A stretch of DNA of 64,000 nt from Anticarsia gemmatalis (taxonomy: Eukaryota > Arthropoda > Insecta > Lepidoptera > Erebidae), in the NCBI RefSeq assembly GCF_050436995.1, contig NC_134745.1, positions 3,658,001 through 3,722,000 on the forward strand, given 5' to 3'. This document shows positions 1 through 12,018 of this stretch, piece by piece. The notes beneath the pieces were generated by a model that was not told the DNA's origin, made no database searches, and saw only the letters and a program-made list of their open reading frames with translations. Position numbers and translations under genes: made by a program. Within the stretch, counting starts at the first letter, position 1. Each line of letters starts with the position of its first letter.

Positions 1-389
1 TTTTAACGATTATTCCTACAATATTGATGAGTCCTTGTAACGTTAGTGTGGTCACCTTAATCTATGTAATTGTAAATAAAAAAAATCCTTACTTTTAACT
101 GCCATCAGTTTATGATGTAAATTAATACCTAAAAAATTCATCAAATAACCTTAAAAAATAACATTTAAATTTCATTACTTTAAACTGGCTGATTTATAAA
201 CAGAAAAACCATTTAAATTTAATCTCACAACAATAAAATCTTTTAAAATCAACACAACAATTTAATGTGTACCACCCCTAAAGCACACCGCCCGCCCCTT
301 ATTCAAATATCTCGCAGACGCGGTAGGATGCTAATTACGTAGCCTAGGGTGTCTACAGCCATTGAATGATGCTTCCTGTTGTAATGCGA

Positions 390-429
390 CTACGCCACTA
401 CGCTGCTACGCTGCTACGCCGCTACGCCG
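390..429 (+). repeat. 8-bp minisatellite, five units
   Basis: Five consecutive units ctacgcca, ctacgctg, ctacgctg, ctacgccg, ctacgccg. Just downstream a segment 'agatttttaaatataaaaag' plus 'cgtattttt' (about 472) recurs as 'agattttttaaatataggag' plus 'gcgtattttt' (about 533), so the whole 380-570 block is repetitive. Confidence 0.7.
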
Positions 430-3240
430 ACAATTTGACTTAGATTTTGAAGCTTGTTATCGCCTACAGCTAAGATTTTTAAATATAAAAAGCGTATTTT
501 TACTTTTTTTGCTACGAAGCGTCTTGTCGCGTAGATTTTTTAAATATAGGAGGCGTATTTTTTTAGGAGTTTTTAGCAGTGAGTGAGATTTGAATATAAT
601 TTAACTTGTGTAAAAAAAATTTTTTTTTGCGTGGAAAGAAAATTTTATTGCATTAACATTTTTGTACTATTTTTATTGTTTCTTGTCTGATTTTCATTTG
701 AAAAAAATGTTACTAAAATTTTAACTGAAATGTGTATCTGGGATAATTTATTGCGAGGCATTTAGTTATAACGTTATGTGGACGAGATAAAAAAACACCT
801 AGCACTATTTATAATTTAAGCTAAAAAAATTAATAAACTTATATTATTTTTATAAGTACGACATTATTTATAAACACCCATTTTTTCCTTATTGCACAGT
901 AAATAAAGTGTCATATCAAAAATAGCTAAAAAGCTAAACATCAAAGTATAAAACACATTCAATTAAATAGTGCAAGGAACCGTTAAGTCGCGTGAAGAAC
1001 AAACATCGTATATGAGATGTCACGTAATTAGAATTGAGGAGGCATTCATGTTTTCAAGAGGACTGCGAATGTTGCACATCTCGCACTTTTGTATGTATGT
1101 TTGTGTGTTTGTTTGTATTATGTCTGTAAAGTTTGAGAGCTTTTAGGCTTTAGTAATATCAAATATCGGTATAAAAATACAGACAATTGGGCAACTAGTG
1201 GCTAATATCGGTGAAAAGTTCGTTTTGAAAATAAGGATCTTTTTATTGGTGGCGTCTCGTCTGCACTGGATATAGAGTAAGAGTCCTGTATGAAATATTG
1301 ATAGTTCTCAACTAGCAAAACCAACATGAGTAACTGAAGTGATATAGTTTATATCACACAAGCTATAATATACGAACCAGAATAAAAGCGCATTTGTTAG
1401 CCCTCTAACCCATTATTTTAGGAACTAAAATATGTTATGTGCACGTGGTTTATGCCCAAAAAGGGCTTTATTTTAAAAGTAACTCACATTGCAAACACGA
1501 AGCAGACATATTCAAACGGCCCAGACTTGCGTGACCGCATTCAATTCAAAGAACAAGTATCATTTAAGAGATAAACACGGGGCTTTTAAATTTTTGTTTA
1601 AATATTAAAAAGCGTCTGAGTGTAGGTAAATCTATCCGGCGTTTTCCAACGTTTTAATACAATTATACAGGGGTCCGGGTCGGCTAAAAGCTCGTTTATA
1701 ATAACATTACTTTCGTTTTCGCTGAGAGCACGACGCTAAACCAATTACAAGGAGTTTGAACGTAGTTTTGCTATAGAGCCTATCGCGTTTCAAAGGGTAA
1801 CGTTTATAACGTTTTATGTGTTTACCCTTCTTCATTATGATGAGACCTGTTTTTTAAAGAACTCTTTTAATTCTGGATATTTACGCTGCTGGTCGCAAAT
1901 TAAGTTATACCAACGTTTTCCGGGCGTATGTTAAATTTTTGAAACAGTAAGCTATAGTGAAAGATTTACATTATGGCATACATTACAGAGTGCAGAGATA
2001 TTAGATACTGCATCGACTTTATGCAAAGCCGATTCTAGATGACAACTGCAACTGTTGACTTCATGTCAAGGTTTCATCGTGACTTTGGACGGCGGTTGTG
2101 GTCCATTGCTGTTGTCTGTAGTTTATAAGTGTGTTGGTTGTTTTCCAAAAAGTAAATAATTGTATATATTTTATCAGGTATCACAAGAGATTCATATTAG
2201 ATTTATTTTTGACGATTTATTACGTTTCGTAAAGTAGGATAATATAACAGATTTCTTGAATATTCCCTAAAATTAAGTTTATTTGAGCCCTTTTGTGATA
2301 AATACTTATACTATCATTCACAAAAATATCCTTGAAGTTAATTGAACAAAATTCACACAGAGACAGGAGAACATTTATTCGGTATCATCTGTGAGTGAAC
2401 CAAAAAGTGTTTCCCTGTACCCAACATTAAGTTAACGTTGGTTATAAATCTCTCCAATGTGCGGCCAATGTTCTTTTGTTTTCCTTCAACTAGACACTAT
2501 AGTAAATAAGTTAAGGATTTTCTTAGTATTTTTAAGGATTACCGCAAAAATAATAGCAGTATTCTTCTTTAAGTACATACCTTTTTTGTATTTTCGTTGC
2601 TGAAATAGGATGCTGAAACCATAGGTGCTGCTAGAGAAATATAAAGCAAATCATTGTTATGGGGATTAAAAAGTACAGTAGTGTTGGTTGCATTTGGTGA
2701 TTAATTGGCCAGGATTTTCTTCTCATTTTAAATACTTTTCTCGCATTAACGAAAGTATACATATTATTATATTATTTACTTCTATTTATTTTATGTTATC
2801 TTCCAAAACCAGTCACTAATACAAATCTACTTATCACAATAATGAACGATTAGCTTAATACGGGATTACATACCACTATTTAAGATAAATACAAAATAAA
2901 TTGCTACTATAAAATAAGATAAAACCGATAACCGTAATCGTTTAAACTTTGATAACTCAATGAGATAATTATAGAAAATGTAATAGTGGCATTTTAATTC
3001 TGCCTACGGCGTCATTTTACGAGCGTGAATGCTACTATAACATGGTACAAATATTATGGTACTAAAGTTCATGACATAATTATGTAGGGATAAATACCAG
3101 ATACCGAACGAATGAAATAGCACATACGCGTAGGTAAGCAAGTACGTGCCAAAAGTATTTTTTGTTTTTTTTTTATTTATTCGTCAATTAAATTATAGAA
3201 ACATTGCTCTAGCATTCGTTTTGAGTTAAATTCCAAATGG
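430..3240. other. Intergenic, AT-rich
   Basis: No exon or gene found. A weak inverted repeat (aaagggtaa.../gtttaccctt) lies at 1793-1832. A TGTTTG-rich microsatellite-like run lies at 1090-1130. Confidence 0.5.
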
Positions 3241-4560
3241 AATATTCTTTAAATCCTTAACGCCATATCTGGGGGCACGGAAGTGCCCCCGCAAGTCGAG
3301 CAAAAAAAAAGCGGCACGGCCGTAACATCCTTTTCTCGAAGCAATTCGGGCTATTTTTGACACCCCTATAATTTCGTTGTGGATAAAACAAGAAGCCTGG
3401 ATTTTCAGCAAGTAATTAGTCATTGTATAAACACAGTATATTTAAAATTTCAGTCAATTTGAACCAGTAGTTTAAGAATGACAACTTGTTAAAATTTTGA
3501 ATTTTGTCACTCACTGATTCACTGACTCACTGACTCACCGATCATCAAAAGTCTAAGGTACTTCTAGCAGACTTAGAAGCTTAAAATTTAGAATACAAAT
3601 AGGGTTCAGTGTCTTAATCATGGGAAAAATTTAATGTTTTCTAATTTCGGTCCAGTTTTCTAAATACACCAACTGCAACAATAACTTTGTAATCCCATAT
3701 AAATGTATAAGATTACAAGGTTACATTTGCAGTTAATGAATTATTATTACTGTAGAAAATTAAACAGGTAAATAGGTGTAATTAAGTACCTACTATATGA
3801 GGCATAACGGCAGGGGGTATAGGGTGGGTAAGGGTGTTTAGCCCATGAAACTGAACAACATTCCCTTAGGAAAATATGTTGAATTATGAAAAAAAAACGT
3901 CTTTCCATACAAATTGGACTTATGTTCGCTCTACAAAAAGAAGTGAGATGCCATCAAAAACATTCTGTAAAAACCTCAAGTCTCGCCGTAAAAAGTGGTG
4001 AGATCTATATAATACCAAGTCGATTAATCTATTTAGTCTCTACATAAAGGACCTTCTGTCTTAAGTTATTACGTATGTTATTATCATGCCAATTAAAAAA
4101 AATATATACCTTTAAAACAAATAGATCGACTTGGTCATCGCAAGAAAACACAAATTCGCCATTAACATTTCAGGAGCATTAACTTCTCGTCGTGCTGTGT
4201 AGTGTGATCATGCGATGACCAGGTCGGTCTATTTGTTTTAAAGGTATTTTTTTTTAATTGGCATGATAATAACATACGTAATAACTTAAGACAGAAGGTC
4301 CTTTATGTAGAGACTAAATAGATTAATCGACTTGGTATTATATAGATCTCACCACTTTTTACGGCGAGACTTGAGGTTTTTACAGAATGTTTTTGATGGC
4401 ATCATTATTATCTCGTCTCTATGAAGTAAATAGCATATAGCTAAATAGTCTTGAATCCAGCTACTTTTCGTAAGGGGGCACCTGTATTATTGAGTTTAAC
4501 TATGATATTTAAACGGCTTATGCTGCTTTGCTGCCAATTGGGCCCCAAACTCAAAAATAT
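3241..4560. mobile_element. Dispersed repeat with nested fold-back element (Helitron-like?)
   Basis: Holds a perfect 8-bp stem hairpin at 3271-3290 (gggggcac/gtgccccc) and an 8-bp minisatellite (tgactcac-type units, 3506-3538). A long unique-looking body is interrupted by the fold-back element at 3947-4403. The sequence style matches dispersed repeats seen in lepidopteran genomes, possibly a non-autonomous Helitron, but no diagnostic ends could be confirmed. Borders are approximate. Confidence 0.35.
3947..4403. mobile_element. Fold-back MITE, 457 bp
   Basis: Left arm 3947-4142 and right arm 4211-4403 are near-perfect inverted repeats of about 193 bp, starting 'gatgccatcaaaaacattct' and ending in its complement. 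The loop is about 68 bp. Arms differ by a few substitutions and a 'tatata' indel. No clear target duplication was seen. Confidence 0.85.
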
Positions 4561-4783
4561 ATGTATTGGGGTGCATACACTAATAAAATTGGTCCAAAAA
4601 TTACATTATATAACAACTTAAGCATTATAGAAACTAACCACATGACTAATTTAAGCTGACATTTGTAATTTAAATTCAACACACGCAATAGTAATGCGAG
4701 TGAAAGTAGAACAACGCGTACGACAGTCGGCCTAAAAATATAACGCTCGCCGACCGAACGTCTTATATCGTCTTAAGTAGCAA

Positions 4784-4856
4784 GTTTCCGTGGTGTAGCG
4801 GTTATCACATCTGCCTAACACGCAGAAGGCCCCCGGTTCGATCCCGGGCGGAAACA
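4784..4856 (+). tRNA. tRNA-Val (anticodon AAC)
   Basis: A 73-nt cloverleaf. Acceptor stem GTTTCCG pairs with CGGAAAC; discriminator base A is at 4856. D-arm contains TGTAGCGGTTATCA. Anticodon stem TCTGC/GCAGA encloses loop CTAACAC with AAC at 4817-4819. The T-arm CCCGG-TTCGATC-CCGGG provides a perfect B box. A run of five T at 4861-4865 is the Pol III terminator. No intron and no CCA, as expected for a nuclear eukaryotic tRNA. The intact stems argue for a real gene and not a SINE head. Confidence 0.97.
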
Positions 4857-5197
4857 TATCTTTTTGTGACTTTATTCTGCGTTATTTTAAATTATTTTAT
4901 ACATTTTTACAGTATATTATTACATTTTAATGGATTAATTTATAGTAACTTTACGTTTAAAATTATTTTTTTCTACCATACCACTTCATGTCTAAGATTC
5001 CTAGCTAAAATTTGTAACCATTCCATTCGTTCTGGCATCCATTAACAGAGATCCATTCAGTTTCACTCATACTTCATGTCTTTCGATATTTACCTTGAAT
5101 TAATTAGTATTTTTGACCAATTAATTGATTTAATAGCCAAGTCAGTTAGAGCAAATCTTAGCGTCTTAATATTTAAACTTAGCGCAAAATAAGTATA

Positions 5198-5398
5198 TTA
5201 GGTCGGGGGAAAAGTCTTTTCGCATTATATTATGTATGAACTTGTAATAAAATCTCTTTGGCTTCAAAAATCACAAATGAGTACACGGTTCATTAGGTTT
5301 TTTTCAGTGAGCTCGTGAGGTACCCAAATATCGAGCTTTTTTGTGTAGAGAAAATATTTTATTACAAGTTCATACTTAGACTTTTTTCGCCTACCTAG
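5198..5398. mobile_element. Mariner-type MITE
   Basis: Flanked by TA on both sides (5196-5197, 5399-5400). The termini 'ttaggtcgggggaaaagtct' and the complement 'ctaggtaggcgaaaaaagtct' match, and both continue into 'gtatgaacttgtaataaaat'. Such ends are typical of mariner elements; the interior is too short for a transposase. Confidence 0.75.
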
Positions 5399-5399
5399 T

Positions 5400-6900
5400 A
5401 CCTAATATTTAACAACATATAAATATATTATTCTTACCTGTACAGTCATTAAAACTACATAACAATACATACCTAATCAACAAAGGAACAAGTAATCCGA
5501 AACTCAATTTTCAATCATAAATATTGATACTTTGACCGTTACGGGCGTAATGTACTGTGAAAAAATAAACAACTTTGGCTTAGCTTTGCCGGCTGTCCCT
5601 TCCGCCTCGCTAGATTTTCCATATTGTAGTCGGGTACCCCAATTTTGTGAAATTTGTTTGCTTTGATGCTTGATTAGTTTATGCAGAACTGTATGTTGTA
5701 CTCTGGTTATACCGGCCGGAAAATGTTTGAGTGGTTCATTGTTGTATTTCTAGCTTGTTATAGAGTTTTGTAAGTTGTTTGTGCTTGTATAAATCAGATA
5801 TAATTATGTTTGTATTTTTTTATAAAAGGATCGGGAATAATAGTGATGTTCATATTAATGTTCACTGTAAGCCATTCTCTAGTTTTTCACTCTCCCAAGC
5901 GTTTCTATGTTAGGTCAAAAAAATGCTTTTATTATCAATACTGTCTGGTTCTAGTATAGTTGTTTATTTTGTCTGAATACCTGTGTTATAAATCTAGACA
6001 CGCGTCAGGGATTTCAGTAATAAAGATAAGCAATATTTCATTTAATCGTCGATAAATACATTATGATAAAGGTTATCTGCTAAAGGCTATTCAAGTAATG
6101 GCCTAAATGTACCTAATATCAACCCTACTATTCGCGTGGCAAATCAATATACTCGTAACAACAAAATAACTGTCAAAACATTCACTAACAATAACGTATG
6201 AAACATTACACCATCCAAAACATAAGAAGTCACTTTTGAACAACAAAAACATCAGTAATTACCTTCCCTAACCCGACCCGTAACAAAACCTAGGGAACTA
6301 CTGCAAACGACTTTTTTATTAACCCGCAAGGAGAAATAAACAACAACTTATCCACACAATTAACTGGCCACAAAAGTTCTTGAAAATGTCCTCTACAATG
6401 GCCTCGTTGACCTACTGACCATAAGCCAAACATTTAACCCTCTATGACAGATGTTTTCACGGCAAAAAGTGCTCTGGAACACGCGAATTGTTCATAAATC
6501 CTTCAATGCACATTATACAATATTTGGACGACCACATGAAAGCAACAAACCATAGAATAATTAAGAAAAAATACCGGTTAGGAAATCTTTACTTCGTATA
6601 TTGTTTACTCTGTGGTCACTTTTCTGAGATCGACCTTGCGTTGCGTGACAAAAGGAAATTGTGGTCGGTTTCCAAAATAACTTAATTAAAAGAGTAAGAT
6701 ATCGGGTTACTTCCTTAGTATTTATACTCACACACAATTATTTACTCGTTTTTTACTTTATTTCCCACGGAAGGTCGTAAATTACTTTTTTGAGTAAGTA
6801 CAAGATGCGAACGTTATCGGTACTTTCCTTCAGGATATCGGTACAGGAGTCACGACTTCTTGGCACCAGTATATTAAGTATTATGATGAATTGTAACCTG
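5400..6900. other. Intergenic
   Basis: No supportable gene. A 65-codon open frame near 6488 has no coding character. Confidence 0.5.
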
Positions 6901-7276
6901 TAGCACGATTCTCTATAGTCGGTATTATCGAGAATCCAAAGTTTGAGATTTAAAATGTACTGCATAAATAGTTCCTGCGGCGCTCGATGGAGGCGCTGGT
7001 CAGACTTTCATGCAAATTTTTACGACAACAAGTCCGAATGCCGAGAGTAAATCGCCGAGTCCTCGATAGTAAATCGCCCCTTTACAACATGATTTACTAC
7101 TATTATCGACTATCGTCAAATTTTGTATGAAAAAACTGATTACAAACCTAGCGGATGCTGTTGATTTCCGTCGGTCGTACTAGGGAAGTATATCATAAAG
7201 GTATGACTCTCGATACTCGATAGTACCGACTGTAGAAAATCGCGCGACTCACTGCAAGAAATCGCGCTACTGTTGT
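6901..7276. mobile_element. MITE, diverged copy of the 58395 family
   Basis: Shares 'cgattctctatagt', 'tatcgagaatccaa', 'aaaatgtactgc' and the 'gcgct..tggaggcgctg' middle with the element at 58395-58691. It ends with 'gtagaaaatcgcgcgac' and 'agaaatcgcgctactg'. Arms are diverged but still complementary in parts. Confidence 0.5.
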
Positions 7277-7279
7277 AAG

Positions 7280-10200
7280 AGTCATAAGATTGTCATCTTT
7301 CAGTTTCCGATTATTCATTGAAACATTCCACAAGCATTTTATCAATAACATCTATTGTTTGTATAGTTATTGAATATGAAAACACTGTTGAATGCTGCAT
7401 GACAATGCATCTATTTGTTGATGCCATCAATGTTATGTAAAATATCTCTTTATTAGTAACTTTTCCTGAAATGTCAAGAATTTTACAAAGGTTCACGTTA
7501 TTCATTAGTTATTGTATAATGTACATTTTTGTAGAGGTAGGTAATGGTTGAATGTTTTAAGCGTTTGTCAGATGGACTAAGACCCTTTGTACACAGGGTT
7601 AGGCAATTCTTTAATACTCATCGATTTTGGTCTTTATGCGACTACCGCTATACAAATCCAGTTGCTGGACGAATGTAATCTACAGTATGTAAATATATGA
7701 CTCCTAAGTATCTTATCTTCTTGTACAAAATCCTAGCATGGTTCACATTTTTAAATGTTCAGGTCTATGACCAAATATTTTAAAAACATGTGGCCAATAC
7801 AACAGTACCAATATAAATGATTTTTGGACTACTCCAAAAAATACCAACGTCTTAGAAACGCCCCATTCTTAATCTCAATTCGCTCCACAATAAAAAGAAA
7901 AATAAAAATCACGAACCACATGTCCTATCTCACATTCTCCCCAAATCTTGAGCTATTTCGTTCATTGATAAAAATGTTGCCAACCGAAGCGTTTTGAGGG
8001 TCCGAATGCACCGATTGCAACATGCCGATAACTGTATTGGTATTTAGATTTTTTTCACTTGAATTGACGAAGGGTGGATGTGGTTGCGAGTGGTTCAAGA
8101 TGAATACTAAAGCGTGTTTGCCGAAAAAAGAGTACTAAGTAACTTTATAAGACATATCTAACCAGAACAGTCTGCAGTACTCAATCAAAAATAGCCTCTC
8201 ATCAATCCAGAATGCGTTGGTCGGGTATTAATCAATATTTTTTAATCCCTTGTTACGTATGAACACCTAATTATGGAATAGTCTCATGCATCTGTCACTG
8301 TTCGCTACTATTACTTAATGAGTAATACTCAACAATATTTGCCTGGTTTGAATTAGTATTGCGAAAAATATAGTTGGTGTAGTAGGAAGAAGAGTATATT
8401 GACCAATATAATTTCGAACCGCACACGTTCAATGATTTTAAACATTCATAGAAATTGAAACGATAAACAGATGCCTGTTCGCTTCAGTTCATTACTTGTA
8501 ACAAATATGAGGGTGAATTTTCATAAGCCAAGGAAAGCAGCCGGAAATTCTACGTTTCATTCGACGAGCAATAAATACCTTGGAACGAAAGTCATTGGTT
8601 AGTAAGTAATTTACCAAACGATTGTAAGACCAATAACAAAAAGCTATGAACATAAATAAATGTATCGTCGCAATCATTATTCTTAACTAATCATCATTAA
8701 ATGGTAACCTTTTTGCAAATAGACTACTACACCATGATACACAAAGTGTCTTTTTATAAACACAAATGTCCCGAATTGCGAATTTGATTGTGACAAAACT
8801 AGGGTAAAATAAAACAGAAAAGAAATTAGTGGCAGACATTTATGTCTACATTTTATTCGTTGTCTAATTACAGTAAAACATTGTAGCAGCGAAAGAACTC
8901 GTTACCACCATAAAATAAATACGATTAAATACATACTAGAACTACAACACTAGTTGTTTTACATTATACATTCTGCTGAAAATATAGGTATAACAAAACA
9001 AACAGAAATAACAATACATATCTTATTTCTCAAATAAATATTGGTAAGCGTGCTATCGATACAGAATCGCTATCATTTCATTTGATACATGACGTATGTA
9101 CGTTTTTGTACGAGAGGCTACGTGACGCGGCCAATCGGAAAACTGTAACGGAAAACTGAATAACATTGCATAGTTTTATTTTTAAATGTAATTTTGTTTT
9201 AAGTTATTTGGGAATTGTTTGTTATTTGTTTTTAAATATCACAGGAATTTCCAAATTCGTCAATTTGAAAGTGTTCTAAGTTGTATTTTTTTTTTAAATC
9301 CGTTACCGTTACCAGTTTTTATGGATTTATAATGTCTCTTATTTACTTAGAATTCCAAAACCTGCTACCCCTTGCTATTTTTTCGGATAAAGTAACAACA
9401 GGCAAACGATTTTGTATTTGAAGTAAGTGATTATTAATAGTCAGAACTAAAAGATTCCTTAGTTAAATACGCTGACATGTTTTTAACAGAACATTATTAA
9501 AACTGCATTTTATGGTGTTGACAGGCTGAATGATTAACATTTTCAGTTTTCTTATGTTTTATCGTATTCGATTACAATCTGAAACTCCCAAAACAAGGCC
9601 CAGCTAGTGATAGGCATAAGGATATAACCTAATGATTGTACTGCTGAAGTTACTTTTTTTATTATAAAGCATGTATAATCTTAAAACCGTACCTTACCTA
9701 CCTATTACTTGAGAAAATAATCATGCAACATAACATAGCATAACAGTAAAAAATGACAACAGTCTCACAAGTCAATAAAACAATTACTTATCAATACAAA
9801 TTGATATGAAAAAGGCCAACACACCTTGGTAGGTAGAGATGATCGCCCTCAGGGAAATTTTGTCAGAATCAATTCCTAACGTTGCTAAGATAAGGAAGAA
9901 ATATAGAATGATATTATTTTACGACGTTACATTTTGGGAATACGCAGCCTGGTCAAAGATTATAAAAATAAAAAATATTTTTACTTTAGTAGGTTAGCTA
10001 CCTTTTAACTACAATGAAACGATGGCCATTATTGTGTCTGAACGCAGAGCATGATCTTTATGTTTTCGACTCGAATCAAGAAATTAGTTGAAATAGGATA
10101 AATATGACGATAACGTCTAGAATCACTCTATCTTTTGGAATAAGCCCATATGAAAACCTTTTTCAAAGGTACTGTAGCTTTTGAATAACTAGGTATTTAA

Positions 10201-10660
10201 AAAAGAAACAAACCTGTGGTAGGTACCTAATTGTAAGGGTGGTGTGTGTAAGTCTAATGCTTGGTGGGTAATTGTATCTACTACAATTAGTGATATCCTT
10301 CACACCTTAGCAGTTTCGGATCTCAACAGCTCTCAAAATATGTAGATAAGTAGACAATAGGAATTTTACATTTTCAAACATTATCATGTCTGTACATTAA
10401 TCTATGAGTAAAATCGGTTGCTACACAAATCACGCGCGAGGCGTGTATCGGCGATGTATCAAGGCATTTGTTCGACCTTCACTTTGATTTACGTCCATCG
10501 CCAGTAACCCGGTTAATGGGGGTTTTAGTGGCTCTATTGATATTTCCATGATCGGAGACTGAAACAAACAGCGTGGCTGTGTTTACGATGACATATTATG
10601 TAGTTTAAACTTCTGGGTGTTATTGGTTTTTCCGTTTTTGTCAGTCGAAACATGGCTAGC
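7280..10660. other. Intergenic
   Basis: No exon recognised. A CpG-containing spot at 9110-9145 (tacgtgacgcggccaatcgg) has a CCAAT box and might be regulatory. Otherwise ordinary AT-rich DNA. Confidence 0.45.
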
Positions 10661-10663
10661 TGA

Positions 10664-10840
10664 TTCTGTAGCGTATAGACGCGACTGTTACTTTGAGGTC
10701 TTGGCTTCCAATCCCAGGTCAGTATAAAAAGTTAATTAGAAAGGGTATCTAAAAATACAGGCAAACTTTTTCAGAGTTTCAATTAGCCACCGTGTCGGTA
10801 TGACCTACAGGACAAAAGATTATAAAAAACTCAGAAAATA
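10664..10840 (+). mobile_element. Degraded tRNA-derived SINE
   Basis: A head with 'gtagcgtatagacgcgact' (A-box region) and 'ggcttccaatcccaggtc' (a mutated B box) is followed by a body resembling the 'ggagttt...gccaccgtgtcggtatg' part of a common lepidopteran SINE. Several substitutions and no clear tail, so an old copy. Confidence 0.5.
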
Positions 10841-11584
10841 ATGACTATACCTAATTATGTTGTAGCGAGTTATTTTTGGTCAGATTACCCAAACAAAAAC
10901 CGAAGTTAACAGTGGCGCCACCTACACTAAGTAACTCTTCATAACATCCATCATGTCGTCTACCAAACAAATTGGTTTTATTGTGAAAGATCATGGAGCC
11001 TGCCCCCTGATGGTTTGTCGCCGCCGTCAATTTATTCTGCTAAACGGAATAGAGCTCTCAGAGAGGGGCATGTCGGTAGTAGTTCGGAATCTTGACAGAA
11101 TATCTAACTTTATTACTCCTACATGAGACTTCCATTACGGGAGATTATAGTGCTATTTTTAACAATTTTAAAAGTTGGAGGTGAATGTTCCTCAATGTAG
11201 GTATGTACCTACCTATTTTAAAATGGTGGACTTTCTGTTATAAACATATTCGGTATGTAGCTTGAGGCGGCAGATTAGAAGCTTGTACAAAAAAAATATA
11301 TATTTTATAATATTTCTATTGTCCCAGTGCTATTGAGTGGACAGGATGTAACATAAAGAAAAACTTTATTATTATTTTTTTGCGTACTAGCGACATCTCT
11401 GTCATAATTTATGAACCACGATATGTACGATTTCACTCTTAATGCTTAAGTTTATCACGTACAGATGGCGCTAATAATAACAACAGTAATAAATAGGCAA
11501 ATGTTAGGAAAAATACTGTTATCTCTAACAAAAAACGTTTATTAAATAGTAATAGTAATATTATTATCGAGTGACATATTTTAT

Positions 11585-11772
11585 ACTGTGTTGCTTTCTT
11601 GACGCGCCAATAAAAATAAACGAGTGAAAGGAATATTTCTTATATGACTGGCAAGTGGCAACACAGTTATGACGTTAGTAATCTTGCTTCAGTATTGATC
11701 GATTTTATTTGCAAAATTATTTATACAAACACTTGTCGCTTCTGAGATCAACACGCATCAATATTGAAGCAA
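11585..11772. repeat. Paired inverted repeats just upstream of Phm
   Basis: 'actgtgttgc' (11585-11594) pairs with 'gcaacacagt' (11658-11667). 'ttgcttcagtattgat' (11685-11700) pairs with 'atcaatattgaagcaa' (11757-11772), 15 of 16 matching. Two successive stem-loops ending about 60 bp before the candidate Phm initiator; either MITE remnants or promoter structure. Confidence 0.55.
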
Positions 11773-11832
11773 CGCGGCAACAGAATTATTAAATAAAAAA
11801 ACACAGACACTTATTTCTTAACTCGATTTGAT

Positions 11833-11837
11833 TCAGT
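11833..11837 (+). promoter_or_regulatory. Candidate Phm initiator (TCAGT)
   Basis: A TCAGT arthropod-type initiator lies about 70 bp upstream of the Phm start codon in a short leader with no upstream ATG between 11838 and the start. There is no TATA box at the expected distance. An additional upstream non-coding exon cannot be excluded. Confidence 0.25.
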
Positions 11838-11907
11838 AAAGTACCGTAACTTGTCGGAATCAGAGTTCTCGGAACTTATATTTTGAATTTTGCCCAAATT
11901 TTGAGTG

Positions 11908-12018
11908 ATGGATAAATTGGTATTTACCTTTTTCGTCTCTCTGAGTTGTGTTTTATTTGTCTCCGGACATGAAGTGGATACCTACGATTTCCTCATGCCA
12001 AATGTCTGGCCACATAGG
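11908..12018 (+). CDS. Phm: Phm coding exon 1 (signal peptide)
   Basis: Encodes residues 1-37. MDKLVFTFFVSLSCVLFVSG is a typical signal peptide (basic residue, hydrophobic core, small residues before the cut). The mature start HEVDTYDFLMPNVWP matches the 'YxFLMP' start of insect PHM. The exon ends in phase 0 at donor gtaagt. A 5.2-kb intron follows. Confidence 0.9.
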
